Positions 1 to 5,582 are shown, numbered from the stretch's first letter. The stretch: 8,694 nt of DNA from Candidatus Segetimicrobium genomatis (GCA_005882445.1 VBAN01000179.1:3409-12102), one strand, 5' to 3'. Numbers and translations are program-made. Notes: generated by a model from the sequence alone, not told the origin.

Positions 1-2
1 CC

Positions 3-314
3 GTGTGGCGCACCTTGTGGCGCCGGCACGATGACCCGGCAGGTGGTGCGGCCCCCGCGGTGGATTTCACCCGTGACATGGTCATTGGGGTCTTTGCCGG
101 TGAGATCCGCGGTCCGGCCGCCGTCGCCATCGTCCGCGTTACCCGCGAACCCAACCGGCTCGTCGTATGGTACACCTTCAGGGACACTCGCCCGATGCCG
201 GCCGCCGAGAGTGGCGTCCCGTCCACGCCGTTCAGCATCATCCGGCTGCCGCGGTCTTCACTGCCGGTGAGTTTCGTCCAGGTCAAGGCTCCCCAGGTGC
301 TGCGCCGGCCGTAG
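3..314 (+). CDS. PrcB-like C-terminal domain protein (5' partial)
   Basis: This is the 3' end of a gene that enters the window from the left; the frame is open to the edge, and the GTG at position 3 is probably internal. The translation begins with a W-x-x-L-W pattern, followed by VDFTRDMVIGVFAG (about residues 20-33), a central LVVWYTF strand and a closing IIRLPRSSLPVSFV stretch. This order (Trp-containing helix, VDF-R-MV-VF-G strand, then LPRS-LPV-F) is what I know from the PrcB C-terminal domain, named after the T. denticola dentilisin (PrtP) protease complex protein. Such proteins are usually exported, and most have no experimentally known role outside that complex. The usual P-T-G-G-Y after the VF-G motif is replaced by RGPAAV, so this copy is somewhat divergent. 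Signal peptide and upstream partner lie outside the window. Confidence 0.62.
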   Translation: MWRTLWRRHDDPAGGAAPAVDFTRDMVIGVFAGEIRGPAAVAIVRVTREPNRLVVWYTFRDTRPMPAAESGVPSTPFSIIRLPRSSLPVSFVQVKAPQVLRRP

Positions 315-394
315 GCCGCGGCGTCGGACCGCAGCGCGATCCCACCGTCTCAGGAGCGCCGGAACGCGTCGGTTACAGCGGCTAAGGAGTAAAG

Positions 395-433
395 ACCGGA
401 GGGAGTCGGCCAACCGACCGACCCCCCACCGGT
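395..433 (-). terminator. Probable intrinsic terminator of the DUF899-VOC operon
   Basis: A compound hairpin lies just past the VOC stop codon. The outer arms are ACCGG (395-399) and CCGGT (429-433); the inner arms GTCGG (405-409) and CCGAC (414-418) enclose a 4-base loop, with G-rich and C-rich segments between them. Read on the minus strand it is followed by TCTTTA, a short U-rich tract. The plus-strand PrcB-like gene ends at 314 and reads towards the same hairpin, so it may serve both directions. The U-tract is weak, so this is a moderate call. Confidence 0.5.
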
Positions 434-446
434 TTCGCAACCGACT

Positions 447-1235
447 TTACGGGTTCTTGGGCGTGAAGATCGCGAACACCGCGCCCTGACCGTCTCTGCA
501 GACCGCAAACCGGCCCACGTTCGGAATGTCGTCGGGCGCCCTGACCACCGTACCGCCGAGCTCCCCGACCTGCTTGGCTGCGCCGTCGCAGTCCGTAACG
601 GCGAAATAGGTCAGCCAGTGCGGAGGGACGTCCTTCAACTGGGGCGGCCGGGCCATCATGCCGCCGACCTGGGTCGTGCCGGCCTTAAAGATCGTATATG
701 TGCCTGCCGGACCCATGCCCATCGACTCCGCTCCCCAATCGAACGTCGCGCGGTAAAATCGCCCGGCGACCTCGGTGTTGGGCGTCATCAGCTCGTTCCA
801 GCAGATCGCGCCTGGCTCGTTGATGATCCCCGCGCCCGGGTGCTTCTTCGCCTGCCAGACCGCGAATTTCGCGCCCGTGGGATCCTGGATGAAGGCCATC
901 CGCCCCACATCCAGGACGTCGTTTGGACCTTGCAGCACCTTGCCGCCGCCCTGCGAGACCTTCTTGGTGATTTCGTCGGCGTTCCGCACATTGATGTAGG
1001 GGACCCAGTGCGGTGGCACGCCCTGCGCCTGCCTATCCTTGTCGAGCGCGTACATCCCCGCCGTGTACTGATTCTTTAGCTGGAACATCGTATACGTCAT
1101 ATTGGGGCCGGCTGGCATGTCGGCGGCCTGCCACCCCAAGAGCCGTCCGTAGAACCTCTTCGCGGCGGCCGGATCGGTGGTAGCGAGTTCAACCCAGGAA
1201 AACTCACCGTGCGCGTATTCCGTTCTCGTTGTCAT
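447..1235 (-). CDS. Two-domain VOC (glyoxalase/bleomycin-resistance fold) protein
   Basis: A 262-residue protein made of two tandem vicinal-oxygen-chelate domains. Domain 1 opens with FSWVELATTDPAAAKRFYG (about 12-30) and domain 2 with CWNELMTPNTEVAGRFY (about 145-161). Each then has a VPPHW block (74-78 and 203-207) and an N-V-GR-A/F-V segment (about 109-128 and 239-257), so the halves look like an internal duplication about 129 residues apart. This matches the COG3324-type VOC proteins, often annotated as lyase or hydroxylase-like, whose substrates are mostly unknown. The ATG at 1235 was chosen over upstream starts because AGGAGGGG lies just upstream (about 1239-1246) and because the ATG overlaps the TGA of the DUF899 gene as ATGA. 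The two are therefore very likely translationally coupled. Substrate and metal cannot be read from the sequence. Confidence 0.88.
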   Translation of the reverse strand: MTTRTEYAHGEFSWVELATTDPAAAKRFYGRLLGWQAADMPAGPNMTYTMFQLKNQYTAGMYALDKDRQAQGVPPHWVPYINVRNADEITKKVSQGGGKVLQGPNDVLDVGRMAFIQDPTGAKFAVWQAKKHPGAGIINEPGAICWNELMTPNTEVAGRFYRATFDWGAESMGMGPAGTYTIFKAGTTQVGGMMARPPQLKDVPPHWLTYFAVTDCDGAAKQVGELGGTVVRAPDDIPNVGRFAVCRDGQGAVFAIFTPKNP

Positions 1236-1915
1236 GTGCCCCTCCTGTTCTCGATGTCTTTCGGCGACGCGGTGTCGCCGTATTCGTCGTGCTTGCGCCA
1301 CCAAACGTACGGCGGGGATTGCGGCCACCCCTCGGGCGAGTCCTCCCACTCCTCCTGGCGCCCGAGCGGTGTCAGATCGAGCAGGTTGAAGTCGATCCGA
1401 AGCCTATCCGCTCCGCGCGCGGTCGTGAAATAGGTGCGATAGACGGCCTCCCCGTCCCGGAGGAAGGCGCTGAGTCCGAACGATTCCCCATCCTGGGTCG
1501 TCACGCGGAAGTCGTAGTTGAAGTCGCTGCGGAATGAGGAGACCCATGGGACGGTCCAGCCCATCCGCTGCTTGTAGGGTAGGATCTCCGCGTGCGGAGC
1601 GCGGGACACCAGCACCAGGGAGGTGTCCCGGGCGCGGAGATGAGCGAGATGGCCGATGTTGTCGGCAAACGACGAACAACCCGTGCACGGCTTGCCGCCC
1701 GGCGCGAACATGAAGTGGTAGACAATCAGCTGGCGGCGACCGTCGAACAGGTTGTAGTTCTTCTCGATCCTGACCATGGGCAGCCGCCGGCGCTCTGCGG
1801 CCAGCGCGTACAATTGCCGGGTGAGATCCTTCTCCTTGACGAGTACTTGTTCGCGAACCCTGAGCCATTCCTCAGCCGATACGATCTTCGGAAGTGCTTC
1901 CCTCGTCTCACTCAA
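1232..1915 (-). CDS. DUF899 family thioredoxin-like protein
   Basis: A 227-residue protein of the DUF899 family (thioredoxin-like fold, biochemical role not established). Family marks are LPKIVSAEEWL near the N-terminus, KEKDLTRQ and AERRRLPMV (about 28-48), GRRQLIVYHFMF (59-70), a CTGC redox-type motif (C77 and C80), WVSSFRSDFNYDF (about 124-136) and DLTPLGRQE before a terminal W-R-HDEYG. I chose the TTG at 1915 because GGGAGG (1924-1929) sits 8 bases upstream and the TTG overlaps a leader ORF stop; a GTG at 1924 gives three more residues but overlaps that Shine-Dalgarno sequence. Against the family, about 12 residues seem absent between EKNY and LFDGRR (near residue 54), in frame. It is the first main gene of a two-gene operon with the VOC gene (ATGA overlap) under a strongly regulated-looking promoter. 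Confidence 0.87.
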   Translation of the reverse strand: MSETREALPKIVSAEEWLRVREQVLVKEKDLTRQLYALAAERRRLPMVRIEKNYNLFDGRRQLIVYHFMFAPGGKPCTGCSSFADNIGHLAHLRARDTSLVLVSRAPHAEILPYKQRMGWTVPWVSSFRSDFNYDFRVTTQDGESFGLSAFLRDGEAVYRTYFTTARGADRLRIDFNLLDLTPLGRQEEWEDSPEGWPQSPPYVWWRKHDEYGDTASPKDIENRRGT

Positions 1916-1941
1916 CGTACACACCTCCCAGTGGCCTGCAT
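1912..1941 (-). CDS. Nine-codon leader ORF upstream of the DUF899 gene
   Basis: An ATG at 1941 follows a strong AGGAGG (1949-1954) with 7-base spacing and encodes MQATGRCVR then TGA. Its TGA (1914-1912) overlaps the TTG start of the DUF899 gene (1915) in a TTGA unit. The Shine-Dalgarno sequence is better than that of the main gene. It could be a coupling leader peptide. It could instead be the true DUF899 start separated from its frame by one indel, or a chance ORF. The peptide has no repeated amino acid codons of the classic attenuation type. Confidence 0.4.
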   Translation of the reverse strand: MQATGRCVR

Positions 1942-2025
1942 GACTGCCCCTCCTTGTCTCCGGCCGGTTTTGCTCTCGCGGGCCGACCGTTCGTCAATCG
2001 TGCCCTCTCCCCCACGCCACTCCAC

Positions 2026-2053
2026 ATTATATTCCCATAAGGGAATATGTCAA
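2026..2053 (-). promoter_or_regulatory. Consensus sigma70-type promoter of the DUF899-VOC operon
   Basis: On the minus strand TTGACA (2048-2053) and TATAAT (2026-2031) are both perfect consensus hexamers separated by 16 bases. Transcription should start near 2019, leaving about 100 bases before the DUF899 start. The spacer is almost entirely a perfect palindrome, which implies repression of an intrinsically strong promoter. Confidence 0.82.
2029..2048. promoter_or_regulatory. Palindromic operator within the DUF899 promoter
   Basis: The sequence ATATTCCC-ATAA-GGGAATAT is a perfect 8-4-8 inverted repeat. It fills the spacer and overlaps the last base of the -35 box and half of the -10 box on the minus strand. 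A dimeric repressor bound here would block RNA polymerase. Size and position suit an ArsR/SmtB- or similar winged-helix repressor, and ArsR genes do occur beside DUF899 and VOC genes in other genomes. No regulator gene is present in this window, so the family of the binder is inference. Confidence 0.7.
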
Positions 2054-2286
2054 CTGGAAAGAAACGGCCCGTCCAAACCCTGTCGTTGGAGCCGGACTCG
2101 CAACCCATCGATCCTCTCTGTCACTGCTTAGTCGAATGGAGAGGCCTGAAATCGACAAATCCGCCTAACCGGGTCCAGGAGTCTCCCTGATCTCTGGCCC
2201 CTTCGAGTTATAGTTGGCTGAGACGCTCGAAGGGGCAAGCCTGGGGCTGTGTTAAGAGGGTTTATTCTCCCTCGACCAAATACGAC
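2054..2286. other. Gene-free spacer between promoter and toxin gene
   Basis: I find no convincing gene here: frames are short and have no family resemblance. The stretch contains a perfect 11-bp inverted repeat (2197-2236, listed separately) and a weak 5-bp hairpin GAGGG/CCCTC (2256-2273) just past the toxin stop, which lacks a clear U-tract on the minus strand. Confidence 0.5.
2197..2236. repeat. Perfect 11-bp inverted repeat with 18-base loop
   Basis: GCCCCTTCGAG (2197-2207) and CTCGAAGGGGC (2226-2236) are exact reverse complements around an 18-base loop. On neither strand is the stem followed by a T-run, so it is not a typical intrinsic terminator even though it lies downstream of the toxin-antitoxin operon. 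It could be an RNA processing or stabilising stem, a protein site, or a remnant end of a mobile sequence. Confidence 0.6.
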
Positions 2287-2574
2287 TCAAGTCGGCCGGC
2301 GGCGTTCCAGGATCGCGTAGACGTCCCGTCGGCTGCGAATCGCCCATACCGTCACAGTGCGTTCTTGGATCTCGTAGCAGACGCGGTAGTCGCCAACGCG
2401 GAGTTTCCACAGCCCCGTCAAGGAACGCCGAAGGCGCTCTCCATACCTGGCCGGTTCTGTCATCAGACGGCTCTCGATCGCACGCATGATGCGCGTCTGC
2501 ATATTTCGTGGGATGCGGGGAAGGTCTTCAGTGACGGTTTCCGGGTGATACACCACCGAGTAGCCGGCGCTCAC
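2287..2574 (-). CDS. RelE/ParE-family type II toxin
   Basis: A 95-residue basic protein with the RelE/ParE layout: an N-terminal YSVVYHPETVTEDL strand and helix, a helix rich in Arg and Leu (about 20-38), PARYGERLRRSLTGLWKLRV (41-60), then the core GDYRVCYEI strand (61-69) and a final VTVWAIRSRRDVY strand (74-86). This is the usual length for such toxins, which act as ribosome-dependent mRNases (RelE) or gyrase poisons (ParE). The LWKLR-GDYR-Y-I signature does not decide between the two. It starts at a GTG three bases after the stop of the antitoxin gene, so the two form an antitoxin-first operon. The frame is intact with no missing core residues that I can see. Confidence 0.87.
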   Translation of the reverse strand: MSAGYSVVYHPETVTEDLPRIPRNMQTRIMRAIESRLMTEPARYGERLRRSLTGLWKLRVGDYRVCYEIQERTVTVWAIRSRRDVYAILERRRPT

Positions 2575-2577
2575 CGG

Positions 2578-2814
2578 CTACCTGGTCCTCAACCGCCGCT
2601 TGAGTTCCGCGTGGGGAATCGACCGGGCTGGATTGTTCCGGCGTTCGGTGACGAGCTCTTCCAGAGCGGCGTCCTCCAGAAGCTCCAACGCTTCGCGCAC
2701 CAGGTCGCGGACTTTTTGGGACAGCGACACGTGGTCACGGTCTGCCAATCGCTTGACCGCCTTATAGACCGGAGGCTCCAATACGGTATTGATCCTTGGA
2801 CGCGTGGATGGCAT
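2578..2814 (-). CDS. Ribbon-helix-helix antitoxin of the RelE/ParE pair
   Basis: A 78-residue protein. The N-terminal part RINTVLEPPVYKAVKRLA (8-25), followed by VSLSQKVRDLVREALEL (30-46), fits a CopG/MetJ-like ribbon-helix-helix DNA-binding domain. The charged C-terminal tail (about 50-78, ending LKRRLRTR) would wrap the toxin. The start is ATG 2814; the TTG directly before it at 2817 is an alternative. GAGGG (2824-2828) is the probable ribosome binding site. Position directly upstream of the toxin gene with a 3-base gap, and length, are those of a classic type II module. By analogy it should neutralise the toxin and repress its own promoter. Confidence 0.85.
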   Translation of the reverse strand: MPSTRPRINTVLEPPVYKAVKRLADRDHVSLSQKVRDLVREALELLEDAALEELVTERRNNPARSIPHAELKRRLRTR

Positions 2815-2832
2815 CAACTCTCACCCTCGCGG

Positions 2833-2862
2833 AGTGTACCACAAGTGTTCAACCTCGATCAA
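2833..2862 (-). promoter_or_regulatory. Possible promoter/operator of the toxin-antitoxin operon
   Basis: On the minus strand TTGATC (2857-2862) and TACACT (2833-2838), 18 bases apart, could serve as -35 and -10. Two near-identical direct repeats, AGTGTACC (2833-2840) and AGTGTTCA (2844-2851) as read on the plus strand, lie 11 bp apart, one helical turn, over the -10 region. Tandem half-sites of this kind suit a ribbon-helix-helix autorepressor. The hexamers are only moderate matches. Confidence 0.38.
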
Positions 2863-3151
2863 GCCCGCTGATAAGATAATGAAGATTCTCAACATCGAAT
2901 CGACTTTTCTCGACTGCTCAATCGGCTTTTTCGAGGGTTCGACGATTGGGAGGCGACCACCTCGAAGCGGAGCCCCTGCGCAATGGGACGATAGTCTGCC
3001 GGCTTTCTCCTCCTCCATCCCGGAAACGTCCAGGACCACGATTGTTCCCATCTTGACGGCTCAAAGGCGAAGGTGGCCACTTTCCAGAAGCCCACAGCAG
3101 GATTCAGGGAAGGCAAAGCTGTTGCCTCGCGCAAAAAGGGGTCTGAAGGGG
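2863..3151. other. Gene-free spacer in the AT-richer accessory stretch
   Basis: No gene supported. A minus-strand frame starting at 3051 (MGTIVVLDVSG...) runs on without family resemblance, lacks a Shine-Dalgarno sequence and passes into the toxin-antitoxin promoter. I see no clear -10/-35 pair for the plus-strand gene at 3165; TTGACG at about 3053-3058 is the best -35 candidate but lacks a good -10. Confidence 0.45.
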
Positions 3152-3164
3152 AGGAGGCAAGGCA

Positions 3165-3629
3165 GTGGACAACCGTAGACGGAACGACTTCAACAAGCTA
3201 AGTAGAGAACAAAAGCTTGAGCTGGCTCGGGCGCTGTTTCAACGCGGCTCTGACGCCTACACCGCGGCCAAGGCTGCCTTCCAAAAAGTCTATCCTACCG
3301 CCCCAGACGAGATGATCGTTCCCGGTCTGTCCCATACCTATGTCGAGGGTGTTGATGCCGCGCTCGACTTCATCGCGGGAGCCGAGATGTTTCTTCGCGA
3401 TCCAGATGATGAGTGGTTGGGGTTTGGTTTTACTTACGAACTCCTGTATCATGCGTACAATTGGCACATGTTTCTGATCTTGCTGCCGGAAGGGACTGGG
3501 GACCTGTTAAAGAGCGTTGATGACCTCAAAAGGTCAGTAGAAACTGGGGTGGATCAAAAAGCACTCCTCAAGGATATCGAGGACCTACGAGACCAGTTGA
3601 CCGGGCACAGGGGTCTCCCTAACCTCTAG
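3165..3629 (+). CDS. Hypothetical helical protein, family not recognised
   Basis: A 154-residue soluble protein I cannot assign. The GTG start at 3165 is supported by AGGAGG (3152-3157) with ideal 7-base spacing, which is strong evidence that the frame is translated. The predicted content is mostly alpha-helical: a charged helix LSREQKLELARALFQRG (about 12-28), AYTAAKAAFQKVY (31-43), a central aromatic region ELLYHAYNWHMFLILLP (about 91-107), and a C-terminal charged helix DLLKSVDDLKRSVETG. There is no signal peptide or membrane span, only one short hydrophobic core. The base composition is less GC-rich than the housekeeping block, as in the neighbouring toxin-antitoxin region, and the gene abuts the 3' side of a tRNA gene. 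That combination suggests acquired DNA, but no integrase is visible. Confidence 0.72.
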   Translation: MDNRRRNDFNKLSREQKLELARALFQRGSDAYTAAKAAFQKVYPTAPDEMIVPGLSHTYVEGVDAALDFIAGAEMFLRDPDDEWLGFGFTYELLYHAYNWHMFLILLPEGTGDLLKSVDDLKRSVETGVDQKALLKDIEDLRDQLTGHRGLPNL

Positions 3630-3668
3630 CCTCGATCTCGACCGAGCCGGAAGACCGACCTAAACAAA

Positions 3669-3742
3669 TGGCTGGGGGAGGAGGATTCGAACCCCCGCTA
3701 ACGGGTCCAGAGCCCGTCGTCCTACCGCTAGACGATCCCCCA
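3669..3742 (-). tRNA. tRNA-Gln (anticodon CTG)
   Basis: A full cloverleaf on the minus strand. The acceptor arms are TGGGGGA at the 5' end (3742-3736) and TCCCCCA (3679-3673), followed by discriminator G and an encoded CCA (3671-3669). The D-arm contains AGCGGTAGGA, the anticodon stem is ACGGG/CCCGT around loop CTCTGGA, and the T-arm carries GGTTCGAATCC. The anticodon is CTG (3710-3708), reading CAG codons. The U1-A72 pair is typical of bacterial tRNA-Gln. The nearest downstream gene in the same orientation lies beyond the accessory stretch, so this tRNA is transcribed on its own. Confidence 0.95.
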
Positions 3743-3761
3743 GTACGTGCGGAGCGTCCTC

Positions 3762-3791
3762 ATTATATGAGCCCCGGAGGATGGGTGTCAA
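3762..3791 (-). promoter_or_regulatory. Promoter of the tRNA-Gln gene
   Basis: On the minus strand TTGACA (3786-3791) and TATAAT (3762-3767) are perfect consensus hexamers with an 18-base spacer. The predicted start lies roughly 10-15 bases before the mature tRNA 5' end. This fits constitutive high-level expression of a stable RNA. Confidence 0.85.
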
Positions 3792-3819
3792 CGCACGGGC
3801 CATGTGATACCATCGCCTC

Positions 3820-4050
3820 ATGAACACGCGGCGCCGGAAGGACTCAAGCCATGAGGAGCGACCGGGTGAACCGGAGTCCCCCAACGAGATCCGCGATGCC
3901 ACCCTGCCCTGCCCGCAGTGCCGCGGAGAGATGCACCCGATGTTCCTCTATGAGGACCGCGAGCCTGATGTCTGGCTGTGCTTTGCGTGCGGCCACCTGG
4001 AGTGGCTCGAGCCCGGCCCGGGGCGGGCGATTCCCTCAGTAGACGAGTAA
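3820..4050 (+). CDS. Small zinc-ribbon protein
   Basis: A 76-residue hypothetical protein with two cysteine pairs, CPQC (31-34) and CFAC (54-57), about 20 residues apart. Between them lie EMHPMFLYEDREPDVWL, forming a plausible zinc-ribbon fold; the second knuckle is followed by GHLEWLEPG. The N-terminal 28 residues are charged and probably disordered. Such small zinc ribbons are widespread and mostly uncharacterised. The ATG at 3820 has no Shine-Dalgarno sequence, and the nearest -10-like element (GATACC, 3806-3811) is so close that a leaderless transcript is possible. The gene lies divergent from the tRNA promoter and converges on gltX with a 20-base gap and no obvious terminator. Confidence 0.65.
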   Translation: MNTRRRKDSSHEERPGEPESPNEIRDATLPCPQCRGEMHPMFLYEDREPDVWLCFACGHLEWLEPGPGRAIPSVDE

Positions 4051-4070
4051 GCCGCGCCGCATGCTCGACC

Positions 4071-5522
4071 CTAACCTCTTGCGGCTGCGGAGGGGCCCGT
4101 GGACTCGATGAGCGCGATCGCCCGGTCCAGCCGCGCGAGCACGCACTCCTTCCCCAGCACCTCGATTAGCTCGAACAGCCCCGGCCCGACGGTCTTCCCG
4201 GTGAGCGCGACCCGGAGGGGATGGATCACATCCTTGGCCGCCACGCCGCTCTGCGCCGCCGCCCCGCGCACCGTCGCGTCGATCGCGGCCAGGGTCCATG
4301 CGGGGAGCGCGCCGAGGGCGGCGCGGGCGCGCCGGAGGAGCTCGGTGACTCCGGGAGCACTGAGGTGCTTCTGGACCGCCTGGGGATCGTACTCGACATC
4401 CCGGAAGAAGAAGTCCCCGTACGTCACCACATCCCCGGGGAGCCGGAGCCGCTCCCCCAGGATCGCCACCACGCGGCCGACGTAGGCACGCACCTCGGGG
4501 CTCACCTCGCCGTTCAGGAGGTGCTCGTCTTTCAAGGAGGCGACCACGAGGTCGATCACACGGTCCGGATTCTGACGGTACACCGCCTGCATGTAGACCC
4601 CATTCATCCAGTTGAGCTTCTGGATGTCGAAGACCGCCGCGCTTTTCCCCATCTCCTCGATCCGGAAGCGCTCGATCAGTTCCGGGACCGTGAACAGTTC
4701 CCGGCCGTCCTCGGGGTACCATCCCATCAGGGCGAAAAAGTTCACCAGCGCTGCGGGGAGATAACCCAGCCGCGCGTAGTCGCGCACCGACGTGTCGCCG
4801 TGCCGCTTGCTGAGCTTCTTCCGGTCGATACCGAGCAGCAGCGGGAAGTGCGCGAACCGGGGGGGCGTCCACCCGAGCGCCTCGTAGATCAAGACCTGCC
4901 GGGGCGTGTTCGAGAGATGCTCCGACCCCCGCAGGCTGTGGGACATGTGCATCCCATGATCGTCCACGACGTTGGCGAAGTTGTACAGGGGGGTGCCGTC
5001 GGACCGCTGGATGATGAAATCGTCCAGGTCCGGGTGCCCCTCGGGAACCCGGAACCGGAGCGTGGCCACCCGCCCGTCGGCCTCCCGCTGCCGCCGCTCC
5101 GCCTCCGAGAGGTTCCGGCAGCGGCCGACGTACCGGTACGGGCGGTGCTCCGCGATCGCCTGTTCGCGGTCCGCCTCCAGCTCCTCGCGCGTACAGTAGC
5201 AGGGGTAGGCGGCCCCCCGCGCGCGCAGGAGTGCCGCGTGTTCGTGGTAGAGTGCGCTCCGCTCGGTCTGCCGGTACGGCCCGTACGGACCGCCGGCATC
5301 GGGTCCCTCCTCCCAGTCGATCCCCAGCCACCGCAGATCCTCGATGATCGCCGCTTCGTAGGCTTCGGTGGACCGGTCCCGGTCGGTGTCCTCGATCCGG
5401 ATGATGAACTGGCCCTTGGAGTGGCGCGCGAACAGCCAGTTGAAAAAGGCCATCCAGGCGCCCCCCACGTGGAGGAACCCGGTGGGGCTGGGCGCGTACC
5501 GGGTGCGGACGTGGCCCGTCAC
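4071..5522 (-). CDS. gltX: Glutamyl-tRNA synthetase (class I)
   Basis: A 483-residue cytoplasmic enzyme that charges tRNA with glutamate using ATP. The class I HIGH-type motif appears as APSPTGFLHVGG (10-21) and the KMSKS-type motif as KKLSKRHG (235-242). A C-x-C (C108, C110), Y131, C135 set matches the zinc site known in E. coli GluRS. FIIRIEDTD (39-47) and GSEHLSNTPRQ (200-210) are also family hallmarks. The C-terminal helical anticodon-binding part ends with HPLRVALTGKTVGPGLFELIEVLGKE. I chose GTG 5522 because it gives the usual short N-terminus; the frame stays open to 5570, but a possible promoter lies inside that extension. Whether it is discriminating or also charges tRNA-Gln (a tRNA-Gln gene sits about 330 bases beyond its 3' end) cannot be decided by eye. 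Confidence 0.96.
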   Translation of the reverse strand: MTGHVRTRYAPSPTGFLHVGGAWMAFFNWLFARHSKGQFIIRIEDTDRDRSTEAYEAAIIEDLRWLGIDWEEGPDAGGPYGPYRQTERSALYHEHAALLRARGAAYPCYCTREELEADREQAIAEHRPYRYVGRCRNLSEAERRQREADGRVATLRFRVPEGHPDLDDFIIQRSDGTPLYNFANVVDDHGMHMSHSLRGSEHLSNTPRQVLIYEALGWTPPRFAHFPLLLGIDRKKLSKRHGDTSVRDYARLGYLPAALVNFFALMGWYPEDGRELFTVPELIERFRIEEMGKSAAVFDIQKLNWMNGVYMQAVYRQNPDRVIDLVVASLKDEHLLNGEVSPEVRAYVGRVVAILGERLRLPGDVVTYGDFFFRDVEYDPQAVQKHLSAPGVTELLRRARAALGALPAWTLAAIDATVRGAAAQSGVAAKDVIHPLRVALTGKTVGPGLFELIEVLGKECVLARLDRAIALIESTGPSAAARG

Positions 5523-5540
5523 TGCCTGCGTCGCGCTGCC

Positions 5541-5570
5541 AGGGTAGCACAGCCGCCGGCGCAGGCGCAA
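5541..5570 (-). promoter_or_regulatory. Possible gltX promoter
   Basis: On the minus strand TTGCGC (5565-5570) and TACCCT (5541-5546) are spaced by 18 bases, the latter preceded by a TG dinucleotide. Transcription would begin roughly 12 bases before the GTG start, giving a very short leader with no clear Shine-Dalgarno sequence. The -35 hexamer lies inside a perfect palindrome. The match to consensus is moderate. Confidence 0.35.
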
Positions 5571-5582
5571 ACCGTTTGCGCC
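5564..5582. promoter_or_regulatory. 19-bp perfect palindrome upstream of gltX
   Basis: GGCGCAAAC-C-GTTTGCGCC has two exact 9-bp arms around one central base. With a one-base centre it cannot form a normal RNA hairpin loop without opening inner pairs, so a binding site for a dimeric DNA-binding protein is more likely than a terminator. It overlaps the candidate -35 of gltX and sits in the 142-base gap after the prs-like gene. Confidence 0.5.

Noticed and set aside
2073..2110. tRNA-like 3' end (GGAGCCGGACTCGCAACCC) as a remnant attachment site
   Set aside because: It resembles a reversed T-arm, but the T-stem does not pair, there is an extra base in the loop, and no rest of a cloverleaf or match to the tRNA-Gln 3' end is present.
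2821..3051. Minus-strand 76-residue frame upstream of the antitoxin
   Set aside because: No Shine-Dalgarno sequence, no family resemblance, and it runs across the probable toxin-antitoxin promoter.
4052..4090. CCGC-rich stem between the zinc-ribbon gene and gltX as a bidirectional terminator
   Set aside because: The stem has a bulge, a long loop and part lies in gltX coding sequence; no T-runs on either side.
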